64,000 bases of DNA from Asterias amurensis (GCF_032118995.1 NC_092651.1:13851285-13915284); one strand, 5' to 3'; shown: positions 10,006-22,689, counted from the stretch's first letter. The notes: generated by a model from the sequence alone, not told the origin. Made by a program: numbers and translations.

Positions 10006-13000
10006 GAGTCAGTTCAGGTAAATAGTTGACATAGTTGCTCACGGTCAAAAAATGAATTTTTTTTATACTTTGTGGGTGGAAGGGCCTTGGGGTGCAAGTA
10101 AACAAAATTGCATTTTCAATTCTATATATAGCCCGTTGCCATGGTTACGGCTCATTTTAATTTTTTGCCATTTTAGGTCGATTTTGGGGTCTGAAAAACT
10201 GCTTTTTAGCCCATATTTACAACTCCACCCCACCAAAATGCAATATTAATTCAAAAAACCTTTTATATCACTACAAAGTATCATCCTTGGCCTTCCTTGA
10301 GAAAAAAAATTATTGCTTTAAATATCACCCTTGTGCTATTTTTGCATCATGCATTACAGTATGTTTTTAGAACTTGCAAAATCGACATTTTTACCCTATT
10401 TTTGGACCCCAAAATGTCAACTTGCCAGGGGTCTCAGAAAATTTCCCTTTCGTCTGTGATTAGGACCAACATTGGTCTTTCCATATCTGGTGTCAAAAAC
10501 TTGGGCAATTGTATCCTGTTGGGCCAGTACTGCCTCAAAACTAGACTTTTTTCCCCAAAACATGAAAAATGCCTTTTTAAGGGTCTTTTCACATAATATC
10601 GACATACGTGTCCATGGTAAAAGAAAAGGAATATTTTTTTTATACTTTGTGGATGGTAGGGACTTGGGGTCCAAATAAACAACATTAACATTTCAAATCA
10701 TAATATAACACGTTGCCAAGGTAACAGTTCATTTGTGTTTAGGCCACTTTGGGCCGATATTGGGGAATGAAAAACTGTTTTTTAAAGTTAATATTTACAA
10801 CTCCACCCCACCAAAAATAAAAATATTTCATAAAACCTTTTACATCACTACAAAGTATCATCCTTGGCTTTACTTGAGACAAAAAAATATTGCTATAAAT
10901 TTCACCCTTGTGCTATTTTAAGAACGTGCATTACAGTATGTTTTTAGAGCTTGCAAAATCAACATTTTTACCATATTTTTTGCCCTCAAAATTCCATTTT
11001 TTCAGGGGTCTCAGAATATTTTCCTTTCGGTTTTGATCAGGGCCATAATTTGTCTTTTTATTTCTGGTAAGAAAAACTCGGGCAATTGTATCCTGATGTA
11101 ACAGAACTGTCTCAAAAATAGACCCTTTTCCCCGAAAACATAGAGAAATGCATTTTGAAATATTTGCTTCATTTTGAATTTATAACATGAAGAAGTTAGC
11201 TATAATTCCATCAATCTGGCAGCTTTTTATAAGCACTTTGTAGGTTTAGTGCATTACCAAACATGGATCAGGACTTGTTGATGACCTAAATCTTATAATT
11301 TGCCCCACTCCGGCCCTGGCCCAATCATGTTTCTTGACATTGCATAAAATAAAATAACAGTTTTGTGAACAGCGCCTCTTTTTTGAAAGTCACATTTTTT
11401 AATTCCCCTTGCACATTAAGAAAGTTTGTACTGTCTTTAATGTTTTATTGGTTCTCAGAATATTTCCCTTTTTGTTTTGATTGGGCTATCAATCATTATG
11501 GTTTGCATGTCTACTGGGGAGAAACACTTTGGTTTATTGTATCCTGTTGTGACACTTCTGCCTCAAAAATGGTAATTTTTCCAAAAACAATAAAAATGCA
11601 TTTTGAAGTTATCCCTTAGTTTGAATTGATAAAAAACAAAAATGAGCATGCTTGTTAAAAGAATATGGCACTGTTTCCATGCTCTTTAAGCCACTGAGTT
11701 CTTGTTTTGTCATAACTACTTTACCTAGTTGTACAGGTATGATTCACATTTCAAGAAGAGAAGTAGTGCGATGAGCATTCTTTACTGTTCTTGTCTTTAC
11801 ATGGCCTTATAACAGTCTTCTTGGTCCCCTGCCCGTTACCAAACTAAACATTTTCATCCCAATCAGAACAAAGAGGCTCTAAAAGTGAGCAATTACTGTA
11901 TCCAAAGTATCTAACCATTTAGCCGATGTACCGCCCAGCCGCATTATAGCGATACACTGTATGCGGTACGAGGAAACCTCGCTAGCTTGTGTTTGTAGAA
12001 AAAAAGGAACATCAAAAGAAAACTCGATAGTCATTAGTAGGTCTACGCATTTGTTAATATATCTAGTTGTTATAGATCGTTATTAATTCTCCCTTCACAG
12101 TTGACTTGTCGAAGCTAATGATGATGAAATAATTTAGCTCTTACGAAAAATAAAACGCTCATTAGTAAACAGGAAACTGTTCATCATTTATGATATTGTA
12201 AAAAATTAACGCCTTCGCATTTAATCAGTATGAGCATTGAGCCAGAAAAAAGCCTTGAAAAGCTATTGTGTTCATTTTATCCGTGCACAAAAATATTCGC
12301 CATAAAAATTACCGTAGTCGTTTAATGAGAGGCATTTATTGTTCCCATGAGAACTTTTATACAAATATTACCGAAAGGGTAAAAAATTGTGCATACACAT
12401 TAAGCCATGGCTATCTTTTAAAATTTGAACTATGATTCCAGTAATTTACTGCAAGCTCGGGCGGTGCAGGGACTAAAGGGCTAAATGGCCATTCACCTGC
12501 TTTGGCCTTCTGTAAGCAGTTCCCCCATCTATGGTGGGGTTCCTTTCAATTGTACTGTTGCAAACAATAAAAGAGTTGGTTTATTTAACGTGATAAACAA
12601 TTCAATGTTTTTTGTTGATCATTCTCAGAGACATATATAATAATTATGAATTAGTAAGATAGTGAATGGAAAAAATATCAAACTAGCCTGAATAGACTTT
12701 TGTCACTGCAAATGCATCTTACTTATTTATGTTCAGCAGGTGCAAGTTTTTACAACTTCTTTCAATGTTGTTTCATTAAAGGAACACGTTGCCTTGGATC
12801 GGTCGAGTTGGTATTTGAAAAGCGTTTGTAAACGTTTATTAAAAAATGCATATGATTAGAAAGATATGTTAAAAGTAGAATATAATGATCCACACAAGTA
12901 TCACTCAAAACATCTTTCTAACCATGCATTTTAAAACAAACCGTTACAAACGCATTTCAAAGACCAGCTTAACCGATCCCAGGCAACGTGTTTCTTTTAA

Positions 13001-14923
13001 ATAATCTCTTACGCTCATCTTGCAAATCGTTAGTATCATTGTTTTTAATAAGATCTTGGCAAACTTTTCCAACACTTTTAAGCGGGCTTTTTAATTTCCC
13101 ACGTTTGTGTTGGACATGATTGGATGCTCCAAACCATCTGCCGCAAGCACAGAAACTACATTGTTTATGATCTCTATCTCTAAGAAAAGTTTTACATTTG
13201 GTAGCAGGCAGGGACCAAGGAGAGTAGGCCCTGTATTAAAGAGAACTTGTAAAGAATGCTCATCGCACTCTACTTGCAACGGGAATCATACTTGTACAAT
13301 AGGTAAAGTAGCCAAATCAAGAACTCTCAGTGGCAAAGCATTGGTTATGGTTTGGTTGGATACCATTATGTTTAAATAAAAACTTTGTATTCATTACTCA
13401 AAGGGCATGGAAACAGTGCCAGATTTTTAACAAGCATGCATTGTTTTTGGAAAAATTACTATACTTAAGGCATGATCAGTCACAACAGGATACAATAAAC
13501 ACAGTGTTTCTACCCAGAAGACATGAAAACACCAATAACAACCGAAAGGGAACACTTTCACAAAAAGAGGCGCTATTCACAAAACATTGTTTTATGCAAT
13601 GTCAAGAATTATGATTGGGGCTAGGCCGGGCAAATTGTAAAATTAAGGTCATCAACAGTTCCTGATCAATGTTGGGTAATCCACTAAGTGCTAAGGAAAA
13701 GCTGCAAGATTGATAGAATTATTACTTTTTAATGTTAGAAATTCAATATGAAGAAAAAACAATTCAAAATGCATTTTTCTGTTTGAGGAAAAAAGTCTAT
13801 TTTTGAGACAGTACTGTAAACATCAAGATACACTTGCCAAGTTTTTCTTACCAGATATAAAAAAGACAAATTTTGGCCCAGATTAAAACCGAAAGGAAAA
13901 TATTCTAAGACCCCTGAAAAAAATGAAATTTTGAGGGCAAAAAATATGGTAAAAATGTTGATTTTGCAGGTTCTAAAAACATACTGTTATGCACGTTCTA
14001 AAAATAGCACAAGGGTGAAATTTATAGCAATATTTTGTTGTCTCAAGTAAAGCCAAGGATGATACTTTGTAGTGATGTAAAAGGTTTTATGAAATAATTT
14101 TGTTTTTTGGTGGGGTGGAGTTGTAAATATTAACTTAAAAAACAGTTTTTCATACCCCAAGATCAGCCTCAAGTGGCCTAAACACACATGAACTGTTACC
14201 ATGGCAACGTGTTATATTATGATTTGAAATGTAAATGTTGTTTATTTGGACCCCAAGTCCCTACCATCCTACCATCCACACAAAAATGAAAAATATTCCT
14301 TTTTTTTTTTACCGTGGACACGTTTTTCGATATTATGTGAAAAGACCCTTAAGAAGGCATTTTTCATGTTTTGGGGAAAAAAGTCTAGTTTTGAGGCAGT
14401 ACTGTCACAACAGGATACAATTGCCCAAGTTTTTGACACCAGATATTGAAAGACCACTGTTGGCCCTAATCACAGCCGAAAGGGACATTTTCTGAGACCC
14501 CTGGCAAGTTGACATTTTGGGGTCCAAAAATAGGGTAAAAATGTCGATTTTGCAAGTTCTAAAAACATACTGTAATGCATAATGCAAAAATAGCACAAGG
14601 GTGTTATTTAAAGCAATAAATTTTTTCCTCAAGGAAGGCCAAGGATGATACTTTGTAGTGATATAAAAGGTTATTTGAAATAATGTTGCATTTTGGTTGG
14701 GTGTAGTTGTAAATATGAGCTAAAAACCAGTTTTTCAGACCCCAAAATCGGCCTAAAATGGCCAAAAAACAAAATGAGCCGTAACCATGGCAACGGGCTA
14801 TATATAGAATTGAAAATGCAATTTTGTTTACTTGCACCCCAAGGCCCTTCCACAAACAAAGTATAAAAAAAAATCATTTTTTGACCGTGAGCAAGTATGT
14901 CAACTATTTACCTGAACTGACTC
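10006..14923. mobile_element. 4.9-kb fold-back element with about 1.8-kb inverted arms
   Basis: The left terminus GAGTCAGTTCAGGTAAATAG at 10006 is repeated inverted at 14923, and TTAA flanks both ends (10002-10005, 14924-14927). The arms run about 10006-11860 and 13180-14923. Each arm is itself built of two tandem, diverged subrepeats of roughly 570 bp plus a third partial one: in the left arm the phrase 'TATACTTTGTGG' recurs at about 10068 and 10641, and 'ATTACAGTATGTTTTTAGA' at about 10351 and 10930. The arms have drifted by substitutions and small indels, so it is not recent. The central 1.3 kb (11861-13179) has no transposase and carries a nested MITE. The architecture resembles Foldback-like elements; superfamily not established. 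Confidence 0.75.
12780..12996. mobile_element. Short K1-family MITE nested in the fold-back element
   Basis: The ends AGGAACACGTTGCC and its complement are both flanked by TTAA (12776-12779 and 12997-13000). Unlike the other copies it is 217 bp and lacks the central palindrome, so it is an internal deletion. It sits in the loop of the 10006-14923 element and is therefore younger than that element. Confidence 0.65.
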
Positions 14924-15504
14924 TTAACTAGCCAACGGTACGGCTGTGAATGTATACATGTACATGTACAATTAGATAGCCCTGAAATGACTGTAATTAT
15001 GATTACAAAATGACAAGACTTAGGTTTTGTAGAAAACTATGACTGCATAATTCTTTGAAGCACTGAGGTTTAATTCCCTTCATGAGCCAAATATGTAGGA
15101 GTTTTACGTTAATCTGTCATTACTCTTCATTCCTCAATTTATGAAAGACCCAACTGTAATAGTCAACTGCAGCAAAGCCCATTACAGAGATATTTCCAAG
15201 AAAATAAAACCCAAGGAAATTCCTAAGGAGTCTTAACCCTGACACCACCCCATGTTAATTAATTTCTCACTCAATGTAGTTTTCCTGGGTAGAATGCACA
15301 CTCCCCATGCTAAGTCCAGGGTAATCTGGCATTAACCTCACTCCCAAGCAGAGGTACCTATTTTCAGGGAGTTTGCCTAGGTTAGCGATTCAAGTGTGAA
15401 AAGGTCTGCGAAATGTTCTTAGGAATTTCCTGGGAAATTTGTCTAGTTTGAAAGGGCTTGAGAAGGAACAGAATTCATTCTTGTATCTTGCCAGCAGTGA
15501 GGGT
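14924..15504. other. Non-coding stretch, nothing recognised
   Basis: No pairing arms and no reading frame of note. It separates the fold-back element from the GATCG palindrome. Confidence 0.35.
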
Positions 15505-16141
15505 GTTGGGCGCGATCGGTCAATCTGCGCGATCAACCGATCGCGCTGCGCTATTGAACGATCAAATTAAGATCAATTGGTCGCGCAGCAATCGGTCGAT
15601 CGCGCAACAATCGGTCGATCGCGCAACAATCGGTCGATCGCGCAATGACATCTTTGCGCGATTGACCGATTGCGCTACGAGTATTTTTTCCTATTATCAG
15701 TGACGTCACACTACGATTGATTTGCAGTTACAATCAATGTTACACCAGCCGATCGCGCCAAACAATTCCTGCACAATCGGCTGATCGCGCAAAACCATTC
15801 CTGCACAATCGGCCGATCACTCATAACCATTCCTGCACAATCGGCCGATCACTCATAACCATTCCTGCACAATCGGCCGATCGCGCAAAATCATTCCTGC
15901 ACAATCGGCCGATCGCGCCGAGCCATTCCCGCACGATCGGTTAATCGCGCATGTTCGTTGCCGAATGTTGCGCGATCGACCGATTGTTGTGCGATCGACC
16001 GATTGCTGCGTGATCGATCGATTGCTGCGCGATCCACCGATTGCTGCGCGACCAATAGATATTTCATTAGCGCAGCGCAATCGGTCGATAGCGCAGCGCG
16101 ATCAACCGATCGCGCAGATTGACTGACTGATCGCGCCCAAC
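15505..16141. repeat. CpG-rich GATCG palindromic element with internal minisatellite
   Basis: The ends GTTGGGCGCGATC (15505) and its inverted copy ending at 16141 bracket 637 bp. The flanking blocks, 15508-15680 and 15950-16140, consist of short units built on CGATCGGTCGATCGCGCA and run in opposite orientations. The centre, about 15748-15945, is a direct tandem array of about six 32-bp units of the type ACAATCGGCCGATCACTCAT plus a CATTCCTGC linker. The stretch is far richer in CpG and GATC than its AT-rich surroundings. The open frames within it are a by-product of the repeat. Family unknown. Confidence 0.75.
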
Positions 16142-18111
16142 AAGGGCATGGCCTAAAAGGACACATCGATAAGATAAATTAAAATTTTGACTGGTATTTT
16201 TTTGGAAGTCTATATATCCATACGTACATGTTGCAAGCTATTTAGTCAATTTTAAAGAGGTCAACTGAACAAGTAATAATTATGTTCTGCCAACAACTAA
16301 TCGACACAGGGCATTGGGCAAGTTGCACACTAGATGATAAATTTGTTACCAGTTTTTTTTTTACTTTTGCCCTTCCCTGGACAGCCTTTGCTTGCTTAAT
16401 TGCATTGTCCAAAGAATAAAAATAAAATACAAAAATTGATAAATAAACACAATAACCTAAAAATGGAAATATTCATAACCTTGATTCATTCACCTTTATC
16501 AAATGACTACCCAATGAGACTAGTTATGCAATTACAATGTAGACTAGTCCACAGCCTTGTTCTCTGCTCATTTGTTATTTTACTGTTTCCCTTAAACATT
16601 TTAATATTTTTGTATGGGACTTGAGTTAAAAGCCATATGAATGATCTGTGCAGGGCCATTTGGACAGAACATCCATTGTCTTTTATGTGTTTTAACTGGC
16701 ATTGTGACTGTGTTTTAACTGGCATTGTGCCTATGGAACACTGTTGGGAGAGCACTGTTCAGAATAATTGGTTTGTATATTTACAAATTAACAACGAAAC
16801 TTCTGCATCCGAGACATGTACACGTACATTTTTATGAGACGCAAGAGTGCTACAAAGCAGAAAGATTAATATAAAATATACATTATGTGCAGATTTAAAT
16901 GAGTTCTTCAAAATTCTGCCATTGTAATAAGTACTCCTCTTGATATTGGGTTGATTTGATTAATGTCTAGACATGAAGACAGGGTTTGATATTTTTAAAT
17001 GTTCAAAACAATCAAATTTGTTGAGGACTATACTTTGAAGAAAAAAAAAATAACTTTAAGAACTTACAGTTTTCTCAAAAATCATACACCAGACCTTTTT
17101 TTGTTTTTGATAGATACACAAATCTACGTGTAGTATTCAAGAAAGGACAGAATTCTGCCATTGTTTGTCATTGTATTCGGCTCAATGCTAGGTTAGTCTG
17201 AGTGTTCCCTTATTCAAGCATACCATATGAAGCAGATTACCTGTTGTGGCTTACGGCCGAAATGTTTTACGATTTACCATTAAAGCGCATCTATACTCAT
17301 ATTTTTTCACCAGTAAACAATAGATTTGGGTACTTATTATGAGAACCTACGTTTTCTTTGTACCTTTGTCCAATCAAGTTTTCATTGTTGTGACAGCAGT
17401 ATTTTCAGTCAGAAAGTTCAGAAAAATAGTATTGCGCAGAGGCAAAATTTGTTTGAATACTGACCCGAAGTAGTTCTAATGCAAAATAATATCTAAAAAT
17501 GTTCAATGACGTATTTTACGTTCATGAAAACAGTGCAATATACTTGCACTACACATTTTGTAAAAAAAATATTTGCGTTGACTATAATACCACCAAACCT
17601 TCATCTCGTTATAAACTTCTTTTTTTTGTCTTATAATCATGTTTAATTTAAATAGAAAAAAGTGTACGTGGGCCTCGGGTAAAAACACTTCAGACAACCT
17701 GTCACTTAATACATTCAGTTTGTTTATTCCCCTACACGAAATCTATAATGGTTATTATAATAAAATATTTCAATTTTACTGTTTACGCGTACGGCATGAT
17801 TATAACCAACAGCCTACGTGGCATTGACGTATACACATGAAGGGCTATGACAACTGACATAACTTTCTAGTGTCAATAGAATGTAGGTCATTCCCCTACT
17901 ATCAGCAGTTCATGTGGGAACCTTGGCGATAAGGAGCAATATGAAGACTTCATCCAAATGGACTTGTTTACAAAAAGCACTTGAAGTTAATTATCATGTT
18001 CATAACTAATCATGTATTAGAAACTGACATCTTTTTAAGCAGCAAGCACTGACTGACGATGTGTTTTACATAAATTGTAATTTAAAATACCAGTAGACGG
18101 AAAATTTAATC
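16142..18111. other. About 2 kb of non-coding DNA, nothing recognised
   Basis: AT-rich. The short frames have no motif. 16690-16735 contains a direct duplication of TGTTTTAACTGGCATTGTG. No paired arms seen. Confidence 0.35.
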
Positions 18112-18391
18112 ACGGTAATTTTGACACCTCGTTTGTTAAAATCAGTTGAGTATTGTTGTTGCAGTATATGCTTACAGGTGAAAAAAAACCAAACATTTCC
18201 ATTGTTGCACTAACTCCTATTGACAAGAACAGCTTTTCAAAATTCCTGCCATTTTAGCTTCTCGCTGAATCAGAGAGATCAATCATGTCAGTAGGAGTTA
18301 CTGCAACAATGGAACTGGGCACTTTTCACCTGTAAGCAGAAACCGCGACAACAATACTCGACTGATGTAACAAACAAGGTGAAAGTCACCG
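18112..18391. mobile_element. Inverted-repeat MITE, 280 bp
   Basis: The left arm (ACGGTAATTTTGACACC, then TTGAGTATTGTTGTTGC and CTTACAGGTGAAAA) pairs with the right arm (TTTTCACCTGTAAGCAG, GACAACAATACTCGA, AAGTCACCG) over about 110 bases per side. The inner part pairs CCATTGTTGCA with TGCAACAATGG. A clear target duplication was not found. Confidence 0.6.
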
Positions 18392-18812
18392 CACATAAAT
18401 TCTCTGTCTCCTGGTATTTTCTTTTGTAGAATATGAGTAACATTTTTAAAATTATGTGCTTTTACAACAGCTCAGTTACTTGTTTTGCTGTCTTTAGTTT
18501 TAGAATACACTAATCAGTATAAAAGACAATATACTAGATTTGCCATTCCCCGGAGTAAAAATCACAATACAATTTTTACGAAGTGACGTTCAATGTGTTC
18601 AGGAATAATCACTCATTAAAATAGTTGCAGGAATAAAAAATATCTTGAAAGTTTTGTAAATAAGTTTAACAGCATTATTATTTGTTTTAAATAAACTAAA
18701 ATTTGAAAAATAGTGCAACTTCAATCGCGATTTTCTATTAAGAATTTGTTATGTTTTTTTGCTAAGGTCACTTTATGGTACGAGCAACAAAATCTGGACA
18801 ATAACTTACAAA
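18392..18812. other. Non-coding stretch, nothing recognised
   Basis: AT-rich single-copy-looking DNA between two miniature elements. Confidence 0.35.
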
Positions 18813-18820
18813 TCACACAC

Positions 18821-19452
18821 TAGGCCTGGGCGAATTATTCGAATATCCGGTTAATGGCGAATAGGTTTTCCTATCCGTAACCGCGAATGCCTTTTTTTTC
18901 TTAACCGGATATCCGCATAGGGCGCGAATACCTATTTACAAACCGGATAATTCTGTAATTACAACCGAGTAACCGGATATTCTTTAATATCCGAATATCC
19001 GCGGACGTCGGGCGACAACTGATATGAATGTTTTGTCTGAATCCTTATGAAACTTCTATTAAGACAGCATAAAACAGCATATATTAAGTATTTAACTATG
19101 CTCACCTCCGTGAAGAGTTAAAACAATGACATTTCTGACGTAATTTGTTCAAAGATTACAAAAGTTTTCCTTCACGTAGAGTCAATGACGATCAAAAGAA
19201 AAAGCAAATCGCCATCTTTAAATTAGATCCGGTCATTTTTATGAATGAACCGAGTGACACTGTCTAAAACTAATATCAATCCGCCCAAAAGATCTCATTC
19301 GCAAACGAACAGCGCCCTCTAGCGGCAAAAAAAAATTTTTTTTTTTAAACAGCGCCCTCTAGCGGCGAAAAAACTATTCGAATATCCGGTTAATTTTGAA
19401 TAGTTGGCCAGCGGTATCCGAATAACAAAATTTCACTATTCGCCTAGCACTG
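18821..19452. mobile_element. hAT-type non-autonomous element with 8-bp target duplication
   Basis: The element starts TAGGCCTGGGCGAAT and ends with the inverted match ATTCGCCTAGCACTG. The 8-bp sequence TCACACAC flanks it exactly at 18813-18820 and 19453-19460. An 8-bp duplication with a CAGTG/TAGGxCTGGGCGAAT-like end is the hAT signature. Several copies of the phrase CGAATATCCGGTTAA make subterminal repeats on both sides. There is no transposase frame in the 632 bp. The perfect target duplication points to a fairly recent insertion. Confidence 0.8.
19311..19366 (-). promoter_or_regulatory. Pair of CTCF-like motifs inside the hAT element
   Basis: AGCGCCCTCTAGCGGC occurs at 19311-19326 and again at 19351-19366. 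On the minus strand it reads GCCGCTAGAGGGCGCT, which fits the CTCF core consensus (CCRSYAGRGGGCGC). The two copies are 40 bp apart, in the same orientation, separated by an A/T homopolymer run. CTCF is present in most bilaterians, but binding here is inference. Confidence 0.35.
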
Positions 19453-19460
19453 TCACACAC

Positions 19461-19679
19461 CTCTTCCAGGCTAAACACAATCTCAAGTTGATGGCAAGAG
19501 TTTCAGCGTGAAACATGCTTGAGCCCTTTGACAAAAAAGCTTCACTAAGTTTGCCAGTCCCTTGTGTCGTGTAATTCCTTTTCACGGTTGTCCCCTGCAA
19601 CCCTGGATGTTGTTTTACCACTGTAAGTTTGCGTTTGACATGTTCATTGAGGATAGACCAGTGCAACAAGAAAGAGCCT
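19461..19679 (-). CDS. Orphan coding-exon candidate next to the hAT insertion
   Basis: On the minus strand an acceptor (AACTTTCCAG) is followed by 219 bases open in one frame and ending at AAGAG|GTGTGT. The 72 codons include 'LLHWSILNEHVKRKLTVVKQ' and, further on, 'GKLSEAFLSKGSSMFHAETL' and 'AINLRLCLAWKR', of normal composition. I do not recognise the protein. The donor GT lies in the 8-bp target duplication of the neighbouring hAT element, so that element landed in the first bases of the putative intron. Alternatively this is a chance frame. Confidence 0.3.
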
Positions 19680-22419
19680 CTGGAAAGTTACCCAATTTAA
19701 TGCTCTCCAACTTGTGTATTTTAAGATAATTAGGCTCTTGATAAAATGCCTTGTACATGTCAGCTGGTGCCATTTAATAAATCTCTTCAACTTTCATGAA
19801 AGTATCTGTGTACATAGAGTAGTCTAGTTAAGATGAAGAAACTTGTGATTTCTCCTCCAAACAGCATTGCACAATGCAAACATTCAAGCTTTATGGACCG
19901 GTATATCAGTATATCAAGAGTCAACTTCCCAAATAGTTAAAATAAATTTTAATAATTTACAGCTGTTGACCTGGTAATGGATCTTAAAGCGTTATCATAC
20001 CCTAACAATTGTCTTCAACCCGAAAAGAATATTCATTTCAGTATTAAAGCTGACAACTGTCTGTAAATAAAATATTAAGAACAAGTGTTTAAATTAAAAT
20101 AGTGCTTTACAGGCATCTCAAAGTGCTTGTTGTTACTTTTTAAGACTGGTTTTTGAAGACTTTTATTTATGAAACCATTGTATGTACCCAATCGGCATGT
20201 GTATGGGGTCGGGCCATTCTCTTAAAATTGAGTCTTAACGATCAAAATTTAAACATATTAGTACACTAATGCTTTAGGTTTTTCCCCATATGTCCATATT
20301 TATGAAATTTTGAAGAAGAAAAAAATAAATAATAATAATTTTAAAAGTGTCATTTCAGTATTAAAAAAAACCATTCATTTCTGTGAAAATCAAATTTTCC
20401 TCAAAATTGTCTTAATTTTCATGCACATTTATTACAACTGGGCATATATGAAGTCTTAAGCACCTTGCTCTAGCTCTGGTGTTGTCAGAGTATGAGTTTG
20501 GTCCTAGTCATGGCACTTGTTTCCTTTTAAAACTCTTTGACACTTGAACCCTACACAGAAACTCACAACCCTATGTACTACACCTAGGACTCTTTAGATA
20601 ACGTTCATGGTGATTATTTTCTTGTATAAGAATTTTAGTTTATCTTGTAGAGGATAAAATTACCTTCCAAATGATTTGAGCAGTGCTTTTCTTCACTTTT
20701 GATACCAAATTAAAGCTTTGAGGTTGCAATGGAAAGATAATATAGAGCCACTAAATCTAGAAAACAATATTTTTGAATGAAGTGAACATGTTATACATGG
20801 AAAGTCGTGCACAGAAGTCTGCTCAACTTCTGACGTCTCCAACAAACAATGTTTTAAACAAAGCATTTAAAAAACACAACACAATGTAACTTTGGAAATA
20901 AACACTAAACTATAGATGACTTCTGTATCGAAACTATCAGCAAAATTCTCTCAAATTTTGGTATTCTGTGTGTAAAAACATTGCACATGGTCTGATGTTC
21001 TCATTGTACATGTATTGCACATGTTGGTAGGTTGTTGATAGGATTTCCGACCTTTGAACCTACATGTATTTTCAGACCATCGTTATCTTGAGATTGTGCC
21101 CTTGTTTGGCTGTTTGGTGTTGAGTAAGGTTGCATGTGGTTTGAGGTACGCCTTAATACCTTGTTCACACATAGACGCAGTCCTTTATGCTTCGCTTTTG
21201 AAAGGGCAAGGGCACCAAGGCATTTTCTCCTTAGTAAAGGGCACCCTATAAGGAAATTGTAAATTTCTACTGGAGCATTTGCAGGGCATCAAGGCAAACA
21301 CCAGAGGGCATCGAGGCAATCGCCTTCGTTACCTCTGTGAAGTATCAGGCCTACTGCTTCTACTACAATGGAAAAGTAGCCAAGAGCGTGGCCAATTGCA
21401 GACCAATCGTGGGCCAAATGTGGGAGGATCTCCTTGGGCTTGGTTTGGTTGGGGTGGGATCTCCCAGGTCGGGAAGCTGCATTCTTTCCCCACACTTATT
21501 TTTCAAAATAAGCCTAGCAGGGTCATAGCCAACAATGAGCAGGGAAAAGTCAAAGTGGGACTGCCATTATCACACAAGCAGTGTTGTAGCATCGTGGTGA
21601 GATCACAGCACTGTCGACAACCATTTCACAGAAGAAACTACTAGATCGGCATCGGTCTAGGTGTAATCGTAGTGACAGCGAGTCAGCAACAGTGTTGACA
21701 TAGCAGTACTTTTGTACAAAATAAATGCATTGAAATGAAAATGTTGCGACTTGATACATTTTTTAGATTGCGGTGATCAGCATGGTCTTCGTAAGGTCGT
21801 AGGGCTGTGTGAACGGGGAATTAAACAGAAATTTATGTCTAACAATAAATGCTTGAGCGCCCTCAGATGGCACACATGATCACACCAGTACAAAAACCTC
21901 ACGATCTCGAATTTGCCAAACATCATCTCAATTTTAAACAATGTAGCCCACACAAAAGTGCTGTAGAAGCGCTTTGAAACTTTCTGCTGAATGCAAAATT
22001 AATATTATATTAAGTTATGGCTACAAACTGCACTACAAATTATGGCACATGTAACCATCTCATTGAAACATGGGCTGCCAGTGATTCTCGACAGCTACTC
22101 AGTACTTCGCTGCCGGGTACTTTTTTCTTTTCTTTTTTCTTTCTTCCTTCAGATTTTTTTTTTTTTTTGGGGGGGGTGTTTCTTTTTCTTTGTGCCTCCA
22201 TTTTTTTTTCCATGCAAAATTACAATCAACTTCAGGAAGACTATTTTTAAATAAACAAATCCTTTCTACCAACCATACAGTTCAGTTTCCATTCATGTGG
22301 ACGCTGTAGGAGGCATCATCAAGTTACCCAGTTCCTTCAAATCAGTGACAATTTTCATGTGTCCAACAACCCTTCCCAACTGACACGCAACATAAAAATA
22401 CTTGAATGAAACCAGAATC
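19680..22419. other. About 2.7 kb of non-coding DNA with repeat debris
   Basis: 20480-20540 is a degraded plus-strand SINE piece (a B-box-like GAGTTTGGTCC, then CATGGCACTTGT). 21170-21320 has repeated phrases (GGGCACCAAGGCA, GGGCATCAAGGCA, GGGCATCGAGGCA) that look like a decayed repeat family. 21975-21990 is a SINE-tail-like AAGCGCTTTGAAAC. 22120-22215 is a pyrimidine/G homopolymer-rich run. No coding exon is supported. Confidence 0.35.
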
Positions 22420-22430
22420 TTGAAGAGACC

Positions 22431-22684
22431 AGGTCCCAATTTCATAAAGCCTGTAAGCACAACAATCTGCTTAGCATGAAATTTCTTCCTTAATAAAAAC
22501 AGGATTACCAACCAAATTTCCACGTGATTTTCAGGATAAGCAAAAAACAGCTGGAAAAATGCCAGTAACAAGCAATATGCATCAAATTAAAATTTGGTTG
22601 GTAATCTAGTTTTTATCAAGGAAGAAATTTCTTGATTTATAAGCAATTTTTTTTGCTTACAGGCTTTATGAAACTGGGCCCAGG
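22431..22684. mobile_element. Palindromic MITE with 11-bp flanking repeat
   Basis: The left arm TCATAAAGCCTGTAAGCA pairs with the right arm TGCTTACAGGCTTTATGA, and the internal CTTCCTTAATAAAAAC and GATTACCAACCAAATTT segments are also mirrored. TTGAAGAGACC flanks both sides (22420-22430, 22685-22695), a likely target duplication of 9-11 bp, which would suit a Mutator-like mobiliser. A diverged relative of the arm (ACTGGGCAAGGTTTCACAAA) occurs in every unit of the large array, e.g. 44369. Confidence 0.65.
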
Positions 22685-22689
22685 TTGAA

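Noticed and set aside
13107-13379. 90-codon frame in the fold-back element
   Set aside because: It spans the border between loop and right arm and has no recognisable domain.
10006-14923. Retroviral or LTR element
   Set aside because: The long repeats are inverted rather than direct, and no capsid, protease or polymerase motif is seen.
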